A stretch of 64,000 nt of DNA from Halodesulfovibrio marinisediminis DSM 17456 (GCF_900129975.1 NZ_FSRG01000005.1:682001-746000), one strand, 5' to 3'; shown: positions 52,417 through 61,693, counted from the stretch's first letter. Program-made: numbers and translations. The notes: generated by a model not told the origin, from the letters alone.

Positions 52417-53121
52417 TTAGGATGTGAGCTCTGCAAAAGCTTTGGCTGCTTCACTGGCAAATTTGCATACGAGAGCCTTGTTTTTCCTACCGGTAGAATC
52501 TTCAACTCCGGTATGAGCGTCAACACCTGCCGGTTTTACGGTGCGGATGGCATTGGCGACGTTTTCAGGATTCAGCCCCCCTGCAAGAATGACAGGGTGT
52601 GGAGAGTGTTGCACAAGCTGAGCGGAAATGCTCCAGTCATGTGTCAGACCAGTTGCGCCGTCGGCTCCGTTTTTTGGATTGTGCGTATCGGTAATGTATG
52701 CATCAACAAAAGGGGCTGTTTCAGTTACGGCCTGTAGGAGTGCTTCTTTGTTGCTGCCATCAGCCTGCACGACGAGTGATTTGATGATGTAAAGATGTGG
52801 TGCAATGCGTGCAAGCTTTTGCAGCTCTTCTAACTCAATGTGGCCATGTAATTGTACATGGGCGACATCAAGTTCACGGCAGAATTGCATAATATCTTCA
52901 GCATGATCTAAATATGTGATGCAGACAGGAATAATTTTATTGCGAGTTTCGCGGATGATTGTGCGAGCTTCGTCTTCTGTGATGTCTTCTTTGTTGACCG
53001 GCAAACGTAATGGCAGCCCCACACAGTGCACTCCACAATCTGCAAGCATAAGAGTTTCTTGCGTATCGTGAACTCCAGCAATCTGTGTGAGGCTGTTAAA
53101 TTTTGAATGTTTATTCAGCAT
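52417..53121 (-). CDS. TrpF-like TIM-barrel protein, catalytic cysteine replaced
   Basis: A 234-residue protein similar to phosphoribosylanthranilate isomerase: HVQLHGHIELEELQ, VDAYITDTHNPKNGADGATGLTHDW and PVILAGGLNPENVANAIRTVKPAGVDAHTGVED. The usual N-terminal K-I-C-G is Q-I-A-G here, so the general-base cysteine of TrpF is absent, while the acidic residue in YITD is kept. No trp genes are adjacent. It may have a different substrate. It ends a short unit after the PHP phosphatase gene (10-base gap). Confidence 0.75.
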   Translation of the reverse strand: MLNKHSKFNSLTQIAGVHDTQETLMLADCGVHCVGLPLRLPVNKEDITEDEARTIIRETRNKIIPVCITYLDHAEDIMQFCRELDVAHVQLHGHIELEELQKLARIAPHLYIIKSLVVQADGSNKEALLQAVTETAPFVDAYITDTHNPKNGADGATGLTHDWSISAQLVQHSPHPVILAGGLNPENVANAIRTVKPAGVDAHTGVEDSTGRKNKALVCKFASEAAKAFAELTS

Positions 53122-53130
53122 ACGTGTCAG

Positions 53131-53952
53131 TTAAAACGGACGTGAATGCATTTTACGGTTTTTAAAGTATACGCTTTCCTTGTAGCCGAAGCGACGTGCA
53201 TGTTCTTCCAGTTTGTCAAAGCTGAATGCTACAGATGTAGTGGAGTGTGCATCAGAACCGAAGGTAATCGGCAATTCAAGCTTGCTGGCGATTCCCATGA
53301 TTGTTTCACCTGGGTAGATTTCCTGACAAAATTTGCGGATACCGGCAGAAGAAATCTCCATGGACATGCCTGCGTCACGGACGGCAGTAAGAGCTTTGTT
53401 TACTAAAACTTGCGCTTCTTCTGTTGCAATCCACTTAGTAAAATCATCGCAGGAGAAAATTTTAATGATGTCCGGATGAGCAATAGTGTCGAAAATACCT
53501 GTTTCAGCCATGGTGATCATGGTGCTGTAGTATTTTTCGTAGATTGCTGCCAGTTCATTGTAGTGGAGAGACTCCCAGTCCGCTTTTGCGTAATCGAATC
53601 CCCAGTTTTCCAAAAAATGAATGCCGCAGAGCACATAGTCAAATTCATGCTTGGCAAGTTCGGTTTTAATGAAATCCTCGTTGCCTTCCATCCAATCCAT
53701 CTCGATACCCAGCAGAACAGTAACGTCGTCTTTGTTATCTTTCAGCGCTGTTACTTTTTCAATGTAGGTGTCCCAATGTGCTGCTAAATGGTCTCTGTAT
53801 TCCCGTGGATAATTCATGTTCAGTGGACGTGCAGAGTGTTCAGAAAAGCCGAATACACGAATCCCTTTTTTTATGGCAGCTTCGTACATTTCTTCCGGGG
53901 TGGCTTTGCCGTGGGAGAACAGCGTGTGTATGTGGGTATCAACGGAGATCAT
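53131..53952 (-). CDS. PHP-domain phosphatase, histidinol-phosphatase-like
   Basis: A 273-residue PHP-superfamily metal phosphoesterase of the HisK type. Metal ligands are visible in VDTHIHTLFSHG (4-15), FGFSEHS (about 34-40), GIEMDW, CGIHFLENW, FDTIAHPDIIK and FGSDAH near the end. Either histidinol-phosphate or another small phosphoester is possible. It lies directly upstream of the TrpF-like gene and 12 bases after comFB. Confidence 0.88.
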   Translation of the reverse strand: MISVDTHIHTLFSHGKATPEEMYEAAIKKGIRVFGFSEHSARPLNMNYPREYRDHLAAHWDTYIEKVTALKDNKDDVTVLLGIEMDWMEGNEDFIKTELAKHEFDYVLCGIHFLENWGFDYAKADWESLHYNELAAIYEKYYSTMITMAETGIFDTIAHPDIIKIFSCDDFTKWIATEEAQVLVNKALTAVRDAGMSMEISSAGIRKFCQEIYPGETIMGIASKLELPITFGSDAHSTTSVAFSFDKLEEHARRFGYKESVYFKNRKMHSRPF

Positions 53953-53964
53953 ACTAATCCTGAA

Positions 53965-54249
53965 TTAGGGTTTAGGGTTTTCAACGACGATTGCAAAGGC
54001 TTTGCGTACAGCATCTTCTATTTCATTGTCACGGACAGGGTCACGTAAAACGATGGTTCCTTGCTGTGCATACCTTGCTGGAAGAGAATTAAGTGCTAAT
54101 GCGTAAATGTCAAATAAGTCTTTTTCAGATGGCTGATAATATGGAGGAGTTTCCATAACCTTTTTGATCATCTTAATCACGCGTGCTTCGTTTCGGTTTC
54201 TGATACCAAAAAAATCCACATCGTTAAGAAGGTATTTTTCGTTAGGCAT
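53965..54249 (-). CDS. ComFB-family protein
   Basis: A 94-residue protein of the late-competence ComFB family, with the helical core NRNEARVIKMIKKVMETPPYYQPSEKDLFDIYALALNSLPARYAQQGTIVLRD. Several relatives have been linked to nucleotide second messengers or motility; the role in this genome is unknown. First gene of the minus-strand unit with the phosphatase and TrpF-like genes. Confidence 0.85.
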   Translation of the reverse strand: MPNEKYLLNDVDFFGIRNRNEARVIKMIKKVMETPPYYQPSEKDLFDIYALALNSLPARYAQQGTIVLRDPVRDNEIEDAVRKAFAIVVENPKP

Positions 54250-54360
54250 ATGTTTCCCTTGCAGTTTTTTTTATAAAATACACACAATACCGTAGGCTCG
54301 CAACGAATAACACTGCAAGCGGGGAGCTACCAATGCAATCTGTTAGAATTGAATAAAATA

Positions 54361-54398
54361 CAAAGAGCCCGCAGGGTCGGGCTTCTGCGGGCTCTTTG
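54361..54398 (-). terminator. Terminator of the pst genes
   Basis: Fourteen-base perfect stem CAAAGAGCCCGCAG / CTGCGGGCTCTTTG with a 10-base loop; minus strand continues into TATTTTATTC. It ends the unit directly after pstA, so pstB is not downstream. Confidence 0.85.
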
Positions 54399-54430
54399 TA
54401 TATAGTGGGCTCGAGTTTTAGGGTAACAAC

Positions 54431-55348
54431 CTATGAGAGCTTTTTCTGCATACGTGCTCGAAGCATAATAGCCAGAAAGTTCATGCTTAAAACAAGTGCA
54501 ATCAACACAAGCGCTGTTCCATATTGCAGGTGGCGGGTCTGCTCAATGTCTGTACCTGCTGTTGCTAGAACATAGATGTGATATGGCAGCGCCATAACGC
54601 TGTCGAAAACGGAATGTGGAAGTTCTGGTGAAAAGAACATTGCTGCTGTGAACATGATAGCTGCTGTTTCACCGGCTGCACGTCCTACAGAGAGGATAGC
54701 ACCGGTTAAAATACCAGGAGCTGCGGCTGGCAACACAATATGATAAATGGTCTGCCATTTTGTAGCACCAAGTCCTAATGAAGCTTCACGATAAGTGGGG
54801 GAAACACTCTTCAGCGCTTCTTCGGAGGCACCGATAATAAGAGGTAAGACAAGAGCTGCGAGTGTGAGAATACCTGCAAGGAGGGAAACCCCCATTCCAA
54901 GAACCGTAACAAAGAGTGATAAGCCGAATAGACCAAACACTACAGAGGGGACGCCTGCAAGGTTGTTAATGGCCAGTCGAATCAGGTGGACAACTTTGCC
55001 CGGTCTTGCATATTCGTGAAGGTATATTGCTGTAGCAACGCCCCATGGTAGGGCAATGAGCATGGAACCGTAAGAAAGGGCAATTGTCCCTAGGATACAT
55101 GGGAAAATGCCGCCTTCAGTCATGGCGTTGCGTGGGTTTTCCAATAAAAATTCCCAAGAGATGGCCGGGGCGCCGTAGTAGAGCACAAAGCCGCAGATAA
55201 TGGCTAATGCAAGTGCGTTAACAGCTACACATAGCTTGAATAGCGTGAACATGCATTTTTGTTTTAAATGCCGTATGGAGTGTGTTTTGGATGTGGCAGG
55301 AGGAAGCTGTGCCATAGGGACTCCTGTGGTGTCTGCTAATTGGGACAT
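54431..55348 (-). CDS. pstA: Phosphate ABC transporter permease PstA
   Basis: A 305-residue inner-membrane permease with six helices. The core EEALKSVSPTYREASLGLGATKWQTIYHIVLPAAAPGILTGAILSVGRAAGETAAIMFTA is the PstA-type EAA coupling loop and substrate region. The start at 55348 (MSQLADTTG) has AAGGAG seven bases upstream; a longer frame to 55417 overlaps pstC and lacks one. It forms a heterodimer with PstC. Confidence 0.94.
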   Translation of the reverse strand: MSQLADTTGVPMAQLPPATSKTHSIRHLKQKCMFTLFKLCVAVNALALAIICGFVLYYGAPAISWEFLLENPRNAMTEGGIFPCILGTIALSYGSMLIALPWGVATAIYLHEYARPGKVVHLIRLAINNLAGVPSVVFGLFGLSLFVTVLGMGVSLLAGILTLAALVLPLIIGASEEALKSVSPTYREASLGLGATKWQTIYHIVLPAAAPGILTGAILSVGRAAGETAAIMFTAAMFFSPELPHSVFDSVMALPYHIYVLATAGTDIEQTRHLQYGTALVLIALVLSMNFLAIMLRARMQKKLS

Positions 55349-55364
55349 TCTTTTCTCCTTACTG

Positions 55365-56258
55365 TTACAGCGACGCCGTGCCGGTTTGTTTTTTCTTTTC
55401 TGCAACATACGCTGCAAGAATGTTGAATATCAGAGTGAACATGAACAGAACCATGGCTGTTGCAAAGAGAGCATAGTAATGGTCACTTTGGTATGGTGCT
55501 TCTGCCATCTCTGCGGCAATGGAAGCAGGCATTGGACGTACCGGATCAAAAATTGAACCCGGTATCATAGCTGCGCCGCCAGCAACCATGAGAACAACTA
55601 TTGTTTCACCGATAGAACGTGCCATGCCAAGGATAACAGCTGTGCTGATGCCCGAAAGGGACGCAGGGACAACCACATTGGCAATGGTTTGCCATTTTGT
55701 TGCACCAAGAGCTAGGGAGGCAGCTCTAAGTTCCTCCGGTACGCTGTAGATGGCATCTTCTGCAATAGATGTGATTGTTGGAACTGCCATAAAAGCAAGC
55801 ATCACAGAAGCGTTAAACAGGTTTAGTCCTGTGGCGATTCCAAACCACTCCTGAAGCATTGGTGCTACTACCACCATGCCAAAAAAACCGATAACAACGG
55901 AAGGAAGTGCTTGCAGCATTTCAACAAGCGGTTTGATGATGCCGCGCATGCGTGGTGTTGCTATTTCTGCAAGATAGATTGCAGTCATCAGCCCGAGGGG
56001 AATTGCAATACAGGAAGAGAGCACTGTTACCGCAAGGGAACCGACAATCATCGGGAAAATGCCGAAGTCTGGCGGATCGTCAGTTGGATACCAGTATTGC
56101 CCGAAGATAAAATCCGTGAAGGAAACTTTTTGAAAGATAGGCAATCCCTCAAAAATGAGAAAAAACATAATGAGGGTAAGGACGAGAATACTCGTTGAGG
56201 CAATGGCAAAAAAGCTGCCGTGAATTGCCATTTCCTTATGTTGTCTTGTAATCCGCAT
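55365..56258 (-). CDS. pstC: Phosphate ABC transporter permease PstC
   Basis: A 297-residue permease with six helices. It has FGQYWYPTDDPPDFGIFPMIVGSLAVT in the first periplasmic loop and EDAIYSVPEELRAASLALGATKWQTIANVVVPASLSGISTAVILGMARSIGETIVVLM as coupling loop and final helices. The start is set at the first ATG; no strong ribosome-binding site. The pstA start follows 16 bases after its stop. Confidence 0.94.
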   Translation of the reverse strand: MRITRQHKEMAIHGSFFAIASTSILVLTLIMFFLIFEGLPIFQKVSFTDFIFGQYWYPTDDPPDFGIFPMIVGSLAVTVLSSCIAIPLGLMTAIYLAEIATPRMRGIIKPLVEMLQALPSVVIGFFGMVVVAPMLQEWFGIATGLNLFNASVMLAFMAVPTITSIAEDAIYSVPEELRAASLALGATKWQTIANVVVPASLSGISTAVILGMARSIGETIVVLMVAGGAAMIPGSIFDPVRPMPASIAAEMAEAPYQSDHYYALFATAMVLFMFTLIFNILAAYVAEKKKQTGTASL

Positions 56259-56341
56259 AGCATGTCCCTAATAGTGCAGATGTATGAAACCTGCCTCTCC
56301 TTGAAGGTAAGGAAAGGCAGGTTGATAGTTCGGCTGCTTGC

Positions 56342-57148
56342 CTAGCGGCGGATGAAGCCAGCCTGCTCGACGATATCCTGACCTTTCGGAGAAAGAATGA
56401 ATTCAACGAGGTTAGTTGCATCTGGAGAAGGTTTAGAAGTGGTGTAGATCTGCAGGGTCCGTGCTACTGGGTAGGTTTTGTCTTTAGCAGTTTTTGCGCT
56501 ACCCATGACGCTGTCTACAGAAAGTGATTTAACCGTATCGTTGATGTAACCAATGCCGTCGTATGCGATAGCGTTTTTGTTTTTCGCTACAGCCTGAAGT
56601 ACAGCACCAGAAGAAGCCTGAAGAAGTGCACCAGGGAATACTCGTGCTTTCTTCATGATAATTTTGTGCCAGGTTTCGTAAGTACCGGAAGATGTGTCAC
56701 GGGAGATAACGATAATTTTACCGTCGGTGCCGCCAACTTCTTTCCAGTTAGTAATTTTGCCTTCGTAGATCGCTTTAAGCTGATCAGAAGTGAGGTTGTC
56801 TACTGTGTTGGATGGGTGAACAATAGGGATAACAGCATCAAGTGCAATAACGTGTTCAACCGGTTTGATGTTTTTAGATTCAGCAAGCTTGATCTCTTTT
56901 CCTTTCATTGTGCGGGATGCCATAGCTATATCTGTGCTGCCGTCGAGAAGCGCTTTGATACCGTTTGAAGATCCGCCACCAGAAACAGCTACTGGAGTAC
57001 CGGTTTCAGCGATGAATGCTTCAACAGCACGTTGCATGATAGGAAGTACAGTAGTGGAGCCTTTTACGGTAACAGAATTAGCTGCCATAGCAGGAACAGT
57101 AAGGGTTACAACTAAAAAAGCAGAAAGAATATAGTACCAAGGACGCAT
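56342..57148 (-). CDS. pstS: Phosphate-binding protein PstS
   Basis: A 268-residue periplasmic phosphate receptor. The start at 57148 follows GGAGG and gives a clean signal peptide ending VPAMA-ANS. VTVKGSTTVLPIM, SGGGSSNGIKALLDGSTDIAMASR and VISRDTSSGTYETW are the phosphate-contacting loops of the family. First of pstSCA. No convincing Pho box could be seen upstream. Confidence 0.95.
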   Translation of the reverse strand: MRPWYYILSAFLVVTLTVPAMAANSVTVKGSTTVLPIMQRAVEAFIAETGTPVAVSGGGSSNGIKALLDGSTDIAMASRTMKGKEIKLAESKNIKPVEHVIALDAVIPIVHPSNTVDNLTSDQLKAIYEGKITNWKEVGGTDGKIIVISRDTSSGTYETWHKIIMKKARVFPGALLQASSGAVLQAVAKNKNAIAYDGIGYINDTVKSLSVDSVMGSAKTAKDKTYPVARTLQIYTTSKPSPDATNLVEFILSPKGQDIVEQAGFIRR

Positions 57149-57298
57149 AATGATTCCTCCAAAATTAAAAGCATAGATAGTTTTCGTTGCGTTGGGTGGA
57201 AAGTAATGAAGCAGTGTTACGAAAAAGTGTCGCATGTTGCACAAGTCTGTGACGCAATGTGATAACTATGTTTCGGTGTTTTTTACCTGCAAAAATAA

Positions 57299-57325
57299 AA
57301 GGATGGAGATTTTTTCTCCATCCTT
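57299..57325 (-). terminator. Terminator of the GH57 gene
   Basis: Eleven-base perfect stem AAGGATGGAGA / TCTCCATCCTT followed on the minus strand by TTTTATTTTTG. Confidence 0.88.
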
Positions 57326-57347
57326 AAGTAGCATGTTTCTGTCGAAC

Positions 57348-59606
57348 TTACGGTAAAACAAGGTTAATGAGACGCGCAATGTTACGAATATGTGGATCAT
57401 GCTGTTTTTCCAGCCAAAGGAAGTGAAGCAATGCATCCATAGGAGCTTCAGGGAACAGCTCCTTTGCTCTCTGGAGGACACTGGCTGCTTTTAAGTAATC
57501 AGGGGCAGTGCCGGAGAGCATTTTGATTAACTTTGCTTCTACCTTGTCCATTGTTATTTTAGGGTCAAATTGCTTACGAGAGATCCAGTGGAGTAGGTAT
57601 CTGCGCAAGCAGCGTATTTGCTCTGCATCAAGCTGTACTTCGCAGTGCTCAGAGAAGATATAGCCTTCAATAAGTGCTGGACATATGATTTCCCAGAGAT
57701 GGCCTGCTGGTTGATCGTACTGGCTTTCAGTCCATGTTTCGAAGAGCACTGTAGCATCCAGCCCTAGTGGGGTGTATGTTGCGACAAGGTCATCAATTAC
57801 GTGCTGCATGAAGTGGTAGGTAATCGACTGCCGTTTATTTCGAGGCAGAGAGGTGTAGCTGCAACTTTGTTTCCCTTTTCCTTCAACAGTGGCGCTAACT
57901 GTAGTGCTGTTTATGAAGCCGTGCGGGAGTTTGGCAGATTGCCATGTAAGATTAATTCCTACCTTGGAGTCCTTCCAAAATATGACAGCACTTCCTGAAA
58001 AGTGGTTGTTTTCTACATTGTCCGGAGTGAGTTTAACGGTGACATTGTTCCATGAAACAATGCTTGTTTTTCCTTCTTGCGGAAAATCCTTGTCGTTCTC
58101 AACTAGTAGGAGTGCCTGAAGTAATAATGATGCTTCAGATTCTCTGCGGGGGAGTACTCTGTCATGTAAAAGGTCTTTGCCTGTTTTATGTTCTGTTTTG
58201 TTGGAGACAGCGCTTTCGAGTATTTCTTCAAAGTCATCAAGACGAGTGTGCCCTTCAAACTCTGCTAGAATGTCTAGCGCGTGTAAGGCAAAGGACAGGG
58301 CATTTTTGGGTTCAATTCGCGTTAATTCGTCAAAGAACCATGCACAGCTTGCAAAACTGGAAAGTGCCTGCTCCTGCATAAACATGAGAAGGGTGGCTTC
58401 GTGTCGTTGCTGGGCTGTTAGTCCATCACGGACATAAGCAGATAAGAAGTCATCAAGGTGTGTTTTTCCGGAAAGGACAGTACCGTATGCATACAGTGCT
58501 TTTTCTGGTGCGTTGTAATATTCGTGTGCTTTTAAATCAAAGTAATTGTCCACGCAGTCTTTCATGAAATTCAGGGCGTCACGCAAGGGCTTGCGCCATT
58601 TTTGATTCCACCCCGGATGGCCGCCATCAGTACAGCCACAGTTACTCTGCCAGCGTTCTACGCCGTGCGCGCAGCTCCAGGCAGAAGGTTCATGCAACCG
58701 AACCTGTATTTGCGGCGGATGACTTGCAAGGAATGCTGCAAGGTTTGTTAGTTCGATATTGTCCCGCTCTGTGCGTGCGTTGTTTATTACATGGGCAAGA
58801 GCCATTTCGCCGAACTTACAATGATGGCCGTATGTTTCTCCATCAGTGCTGATTGTAAGGATGCCGTTGTTGGCAAATGACGCAATTTTTTTCCAAAACT
58901 TTTCACCGTCAGCAAGAAGTCGTTCAAACGCTACTGCCTGTGATATATCTGCCTCATAAAAGAATATAGCGATAGAACGTCCGCTTGGAAGATCGATACG
59001 GTATGGTATGGACGTGTCAAATGAGTTGCCATTGACTGTGTACCATTCTCCGTTGTTTTCTATAGCATCTGCCTGATGCGGCGAAAGAATGGTGAACTTG
59101 ATGTCATGTGCTGCCAGTACCTCAAGAGTCTCTGTGTCTACAGCACACTCCGCAAGCCACATTCCTTCCGGACGTCTTTCAAAACGTCTTTCAAAGTCTT
59201 CAATTGCCCACTGCACTTCGAGCTCTTTATCTCTATTTTTTGCCAGTGGGAGAATGCTGTGATGATAGACTTGGGCAATGGCATTGCCGTGCCCGAACCT
59301 ACGGATACTTGCTTTGTCTGCTTCAATGATACGGTTGTAGAGGTCGGGGAATGCTGTTTCCATCCAGCGCATGAGTGTCGGACCGACATTGAAACTGATC
59401 CATTCGTAGCAGTTTACCAGTTCGATAATATTACCATTGCCATTAAGACGTCTGGCAAAGGCAAGCGGGTTGTAGCTTTCGCGTGTAATTCGCTCATTCC
59501 AGTTGAGCATAGGGGCAGCGCTGCCTTCCGGCATTATTTCGCCGAGCCATGGGTCTTCGCGGGGGGGCTGATAAAAGTGACCGTGAATACAGAGATAACG
59601 AGACAT
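57348..59606 (-). CDS. Glycoside hydrolase family 57 protein (DUF3536 type)
   Basis: A 752-residue alpha-glucan-active enzyme. The GH57 barrel occupies about 1-300: CIHGHFYQPPREDPW at the N-terminus, EGMWLAECAVDTETLEVLA with the likely catalytic glutamate, and ISTDGETYGHHC with the likely acid residue. The rest matches the DUF3536 C-terminal region. No signal peptide, so it probably acts on cytoplasmic glycogen-like material. The start at 59606 follows GGAGG; an ATG seven codons upstream lacks one. Confidence 0.9.
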   Translation of the reverse strand: MSRYLCIHGHFYQPPREDPWLGEIMPEGSAAPMLNWNERITRESYNPLAFARRLNGNGNIIELVNCYEWISFNVGPTLMRWMETAFPDLYNRIIEADKASIRRFGHGNAIAQVYHHSILPLAKNRDKELEVQWAIEDFERRFERRPEGMWLAECAVDTETLEVLAAHDIKFTILSPHQADAIENNGEWYTVNGNSFDTSIPYRIDLPSGRSIAIFFYEADISQAVAFERLLADGEKFWKKIASFANNGILTISTDGETYGHHCKFGEMALAHVINNARTERDNIELTNLAAFLASHPPQIQVRLHEPSAWSCAHGVERWQSNCGCTDGGHPGWNQKWRKPLRDALNFMKDCVDNYFDLKAHEYYNAPEKALYAYGTVLSGKTHLDDFLSAYVRDGLTAQQRHEATLLMFMQEQALSSFASCAWFFDELTRIEPKNALSFALHALDILAEFEGHTRLDDFEEILESAVSNKTEHKTGKDLLHDRVLPRRESEASLLLQALLLVENDKDFPQEGKTSIVSWNNVTVKLTPDNVENNHFSGSAVIFWKDSKVGINLTWQSAKLPHGFINSTTVSATVEGKGKQSCSYTSLPRNKRQSITYHFMQHVIDDLVATYTPLGLDATVLFETWTESQYDQPAGHLWEIICPALIEGYIFSEHCEVQLDAEQIRCLRRYLLHWISRKQFDPKITMDKVEAKLIKMLSGTAPDYLKAASVLQRAKELFPEAPMDALLHFLWLEKQHDPHIRNIARLINLVLP

Positions 59607-59764
59607 ATATCCTCCGTAATGCTTCAATTCGGAAAAATTGTACCATAAAAGGATGACAGATGGCCGTTAGCATGATTATGTAACGACATAACAACTATGT
59701 ATGGTTTATTTATTCTGTATTACTAGGTTGTAATGAGCTTTTTTTATTAGCTAGAGGTATGTGT

Positions 59765-60514
59765 ATGAAAGGCAGCCATCAGGAGCAGCCTATTCGTGGG
59801 GCTTTTTCTGTTGAAAAATTAGTACGAGTGGGCTTTGGTGCAACAAAGCGGACAAATAAAATTGAAGTAATGGTATATGCAGAACAAGAAGGTAATGGTG
59901 ACATTACGTTATGGAAGCTGAATAAGAGCCATATTCCGTTTGAAAAGTACGATAAAGTCTCATTTGAGAATCTTATGGCAGACTACTCTCCCGAACCTGC
60001 TTTTTATCAAGAAAAAATTTATCCAGCCATGCGTAAGGTTGCTCAGGGTATTGCCAGAGGTGAGCGATTACGTGTGAACGGGCAGCCTTACGGAGCTGAA
60101 GTTGAATTTCTTCAGGTTCTGGAAATGGATGAAGATAATGTCCGTGCTACATTCGGCCTTGGTCTGACGTATCTTGACAGAAACGAGATAAGCAAAGGGC
60201 AGGCCGTTTTTTCGAAGTTGGTAGGAATAGAAGCTACATTTGCTCCGGAACATAAGCATATGTTTAACGAGTTCGGCATTAAACTTCGAAAAAATAAAAT
60301 GTATGAACAAGCACTGCAATTTTATAGCAGGGCGCAGAAGCTTTCGGCACTGGATGAGCATTTGTTGTACAATATAGGACGCGTTCTTATTGAAATTAAA
60401 GAGTATAAAAAAGCGCTTGTTATGCTTGCAAAAGCTTTAGAGGTGAACCCTGAGTTTGCAGAAGCCAAAAAAGTTTTCGAATTGTTAGATAGAAAAATGA
60501 ATAACGCTGCGTAA
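59765..60514 (+). CDS. TPR-repeat protein
   Basis: A 249-residue protein. Residues 1-90 are an unassigned charged domain (VGFGATKRTNKIEVMVYAEQ). The C-terminal 150 residues contain at least three tetratricopeptide repeats (for example NVRATFGLGLTYLDRNEISKGQAVFSKL, KMYEQALQFYSRAQKLSALDEHLLYNIGRVLIEIKEYKKALVMLAKALEVNPEFAEAKKVF). The ATG at 59765 is chosen over one at 59759 because AGAGG stands seven bases before it. Probably an adaptor; partner unknown. Confidence 0.8.
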   Translation: MKGSHQEQPIRGAFSVEKLVRVGFGATKRTNKIEVMVYAEQEGNGDITLWKLNKSHIPFEKYDKVSFENLMADYSPEPAFYQEKIYPAMRKVAQGIARGERLRVNGQPYGAEVEFLQVLEMDEDNVRATFGLGLTYLDRNEISKGQAVFSKLVGIEATFAPEHKHMFNEFGIKLRKNKMYEQALQFYSRAQKLSALDEHLLYNIGRVLIEIKEYKKALVMLAKALEVNPEFAEAKKVFELLDRKMNNAA

Positions 60515-60536
60515 TCGCAGTTTGCTGTATCTACGT

Positions 60537-60582
60537 AAAAAGCCATGCCCCATCACAACTGTGTGATGAGGCATGGCTTTTT
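60537..60582. terminator. Bidirectional terminator
   Basis: Stem AAAAAGCCATGCC-c-CATCACA / TGTGATG-a-GGCATGGCTTTTT, ACTG loop; serves the TPR gene and convergent greA. Confidence 0.93.
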
Positions 60583-60630
60583 CTCTTGATAGAGAGCGTA
60601 GGGTGCATCCGGTGAAGGATGCCCCTGCTG

Positions 60631-61104
60631 CTAGTAATCAAAATCGATGGAAACAACTTCGTAAGAGATACGCCCCTTAGGTGCGTTCACAACAAATTCG
60701 TCGCCTTCTTCTTTGCCGAGCATAGCTTTGCCCACTGGAGAAAGAACTGAGATGCTGCCGTTTTGGTAGTCGGCTTCATCTGGACCGAGCAGGGTGTATT
60801 TTTTCAAGTCACCGGTGTCGAGGTCTTCAATTTCCACGGTTGCACCAAATGTTACTTTGTCGCCACCGAGGGTTTTGAGGTCGATAACGTTGTAGCGAGC
60901 CATCTGGGATTCGATGTAGGAGATACGTGCTTCGAGCATGCCTTGACGCTCACGTGCTGCATCGTATCCTGCGTTTTCGCTAAGGTCGCCTTCTTCTCGG
61001 GCTTCTTTAATAGCCTGAATGATTCCTGGGCGCTCTTTTTTCAGAGCTTCAAGCTCTTGTTTAACTTTTTCAAAGCCTTCAATAGAAATAGGAATACTAC
61101 TCAT
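60631..61104 (-). CDS. greA: Transcription elongation factor GreA
   Basis: A 157-residue factor that rescues backtracked RNA polymerase. N-terminal coiled coil (about 10-75) with the tip acidic pair in EGDLSENAGYDAARERQ, then the FKBP-like C-terminal domain (LLGPDEADYQNGSISVLSPVGKAMLGKEEGDEF). The ATG at 61104 is preferred by spacing from AAGGG; a second ATG immediately upstream is possible. A longer upstream frame runs through the leader hairpin and is not family-like. Confidence 0.95.
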   Translation of the reverse strand: MSSIPISIEGFEKVKQELEALKKERPGIIQAIKEAREEGDLSENAGYDAARERQGMLEARISYIESQMARYNVIDLKTLGGDKVTFGATVEIEDLDTGDLKKYTLLGPDEADYQNGSISVLSPVGKAMLGKEEGDEFVVNAPKGRISYEVVSIDFDY

Positions 61105-61173
61105 CATTTTTCCCTTAAAAAATTCTTTCCTGCTTTTTTTCTGGCGGTCAGGAGGCCGCTTCTTCTTCACAAG

Positions 61174-61197
61174 AAAAAGCGCCCGACGTGGCGGGCG
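61174..61197 (-). terminator. Terminator-like hairpin in the greA leader
   Basis: Minus strand CGCCCG ccacgt CGGGCG, then CTTTTTCTTG, about 70 bases before the greA start. Its position between upstream DNA and greA suggests an attenuator or a small leader RNA. Confidence 0.6.
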
Positions 61198-61235
61198 TAA
61201 TTCTGAGGTAGAACATACTTGGCGAGTGGTCAAGT

Positions 61236-61660
61236 ACGTAGTTGTAGAATATGCGAGAATATACCAGAAAATAACAGGTTATTTGTTGAGGATATATTCA
61301 GAAGATGTTGGTGGTATGACCAACTCACTTGAGTGTCAAATTACCAACAAAGTCTCGCCTGTGTCAATAAAATGCAAAGTTAACCGGTTTCATTCATAAT
61401 CAGTATGACGTAACACAAAAATGCTGTTATGAGGATGGGAAACCGCCCTGCGATATAAAGCAAAATAGTTGGTGCGCTCTTTATAATGCGTGTAACCACT
61501 GAGGGTTGGCGACCATCGCGGTTCCTCTATAGTCTATTTATACGTTGTTTATTAGGTTGTAAATGCTGTAAAAATGTAGGTGGGACAGTGATCGCTGGTA
61601 GAGTGGCTTTAAGAGCACATGGATGCAGAACAAGAAAATTTTTGTTGTGCCGGTGTACTC
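61236..61660. other. Gene-free divergent region
   Basis: Between greA and the selenoprotein gene. Only short frames without ribosome-binding sites were seen; no tRNA-like cloverleaf. It should contain the greA promoter, but no convincing box was identified. Confidence 0.5.
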
Positions 61661-61687
61661 ATTACCTTGTAACCAGTGCTAGCCCAT

Positions 61688-61693
61688 TATAAT
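61688..61693 (+). promoter_or_regulatory. Possible -10 box of the selenoprotein gene
   Basis: TATAAT about 73 bases before the start; only weak -35 candidates (TTGTAA at 15-base spacing). An inverted repeat GCCGCTTT / AAAGCGGT (about 61701-61751) lies in the leader. Confidence 0.4.

Noticed and set aside
57149-57290. Pho box upstream of pstS
   Set aside because: Several loosely similar GTCACA/CAACA/GACAC words occur, but without the regular 11-base phasing; not convincing.
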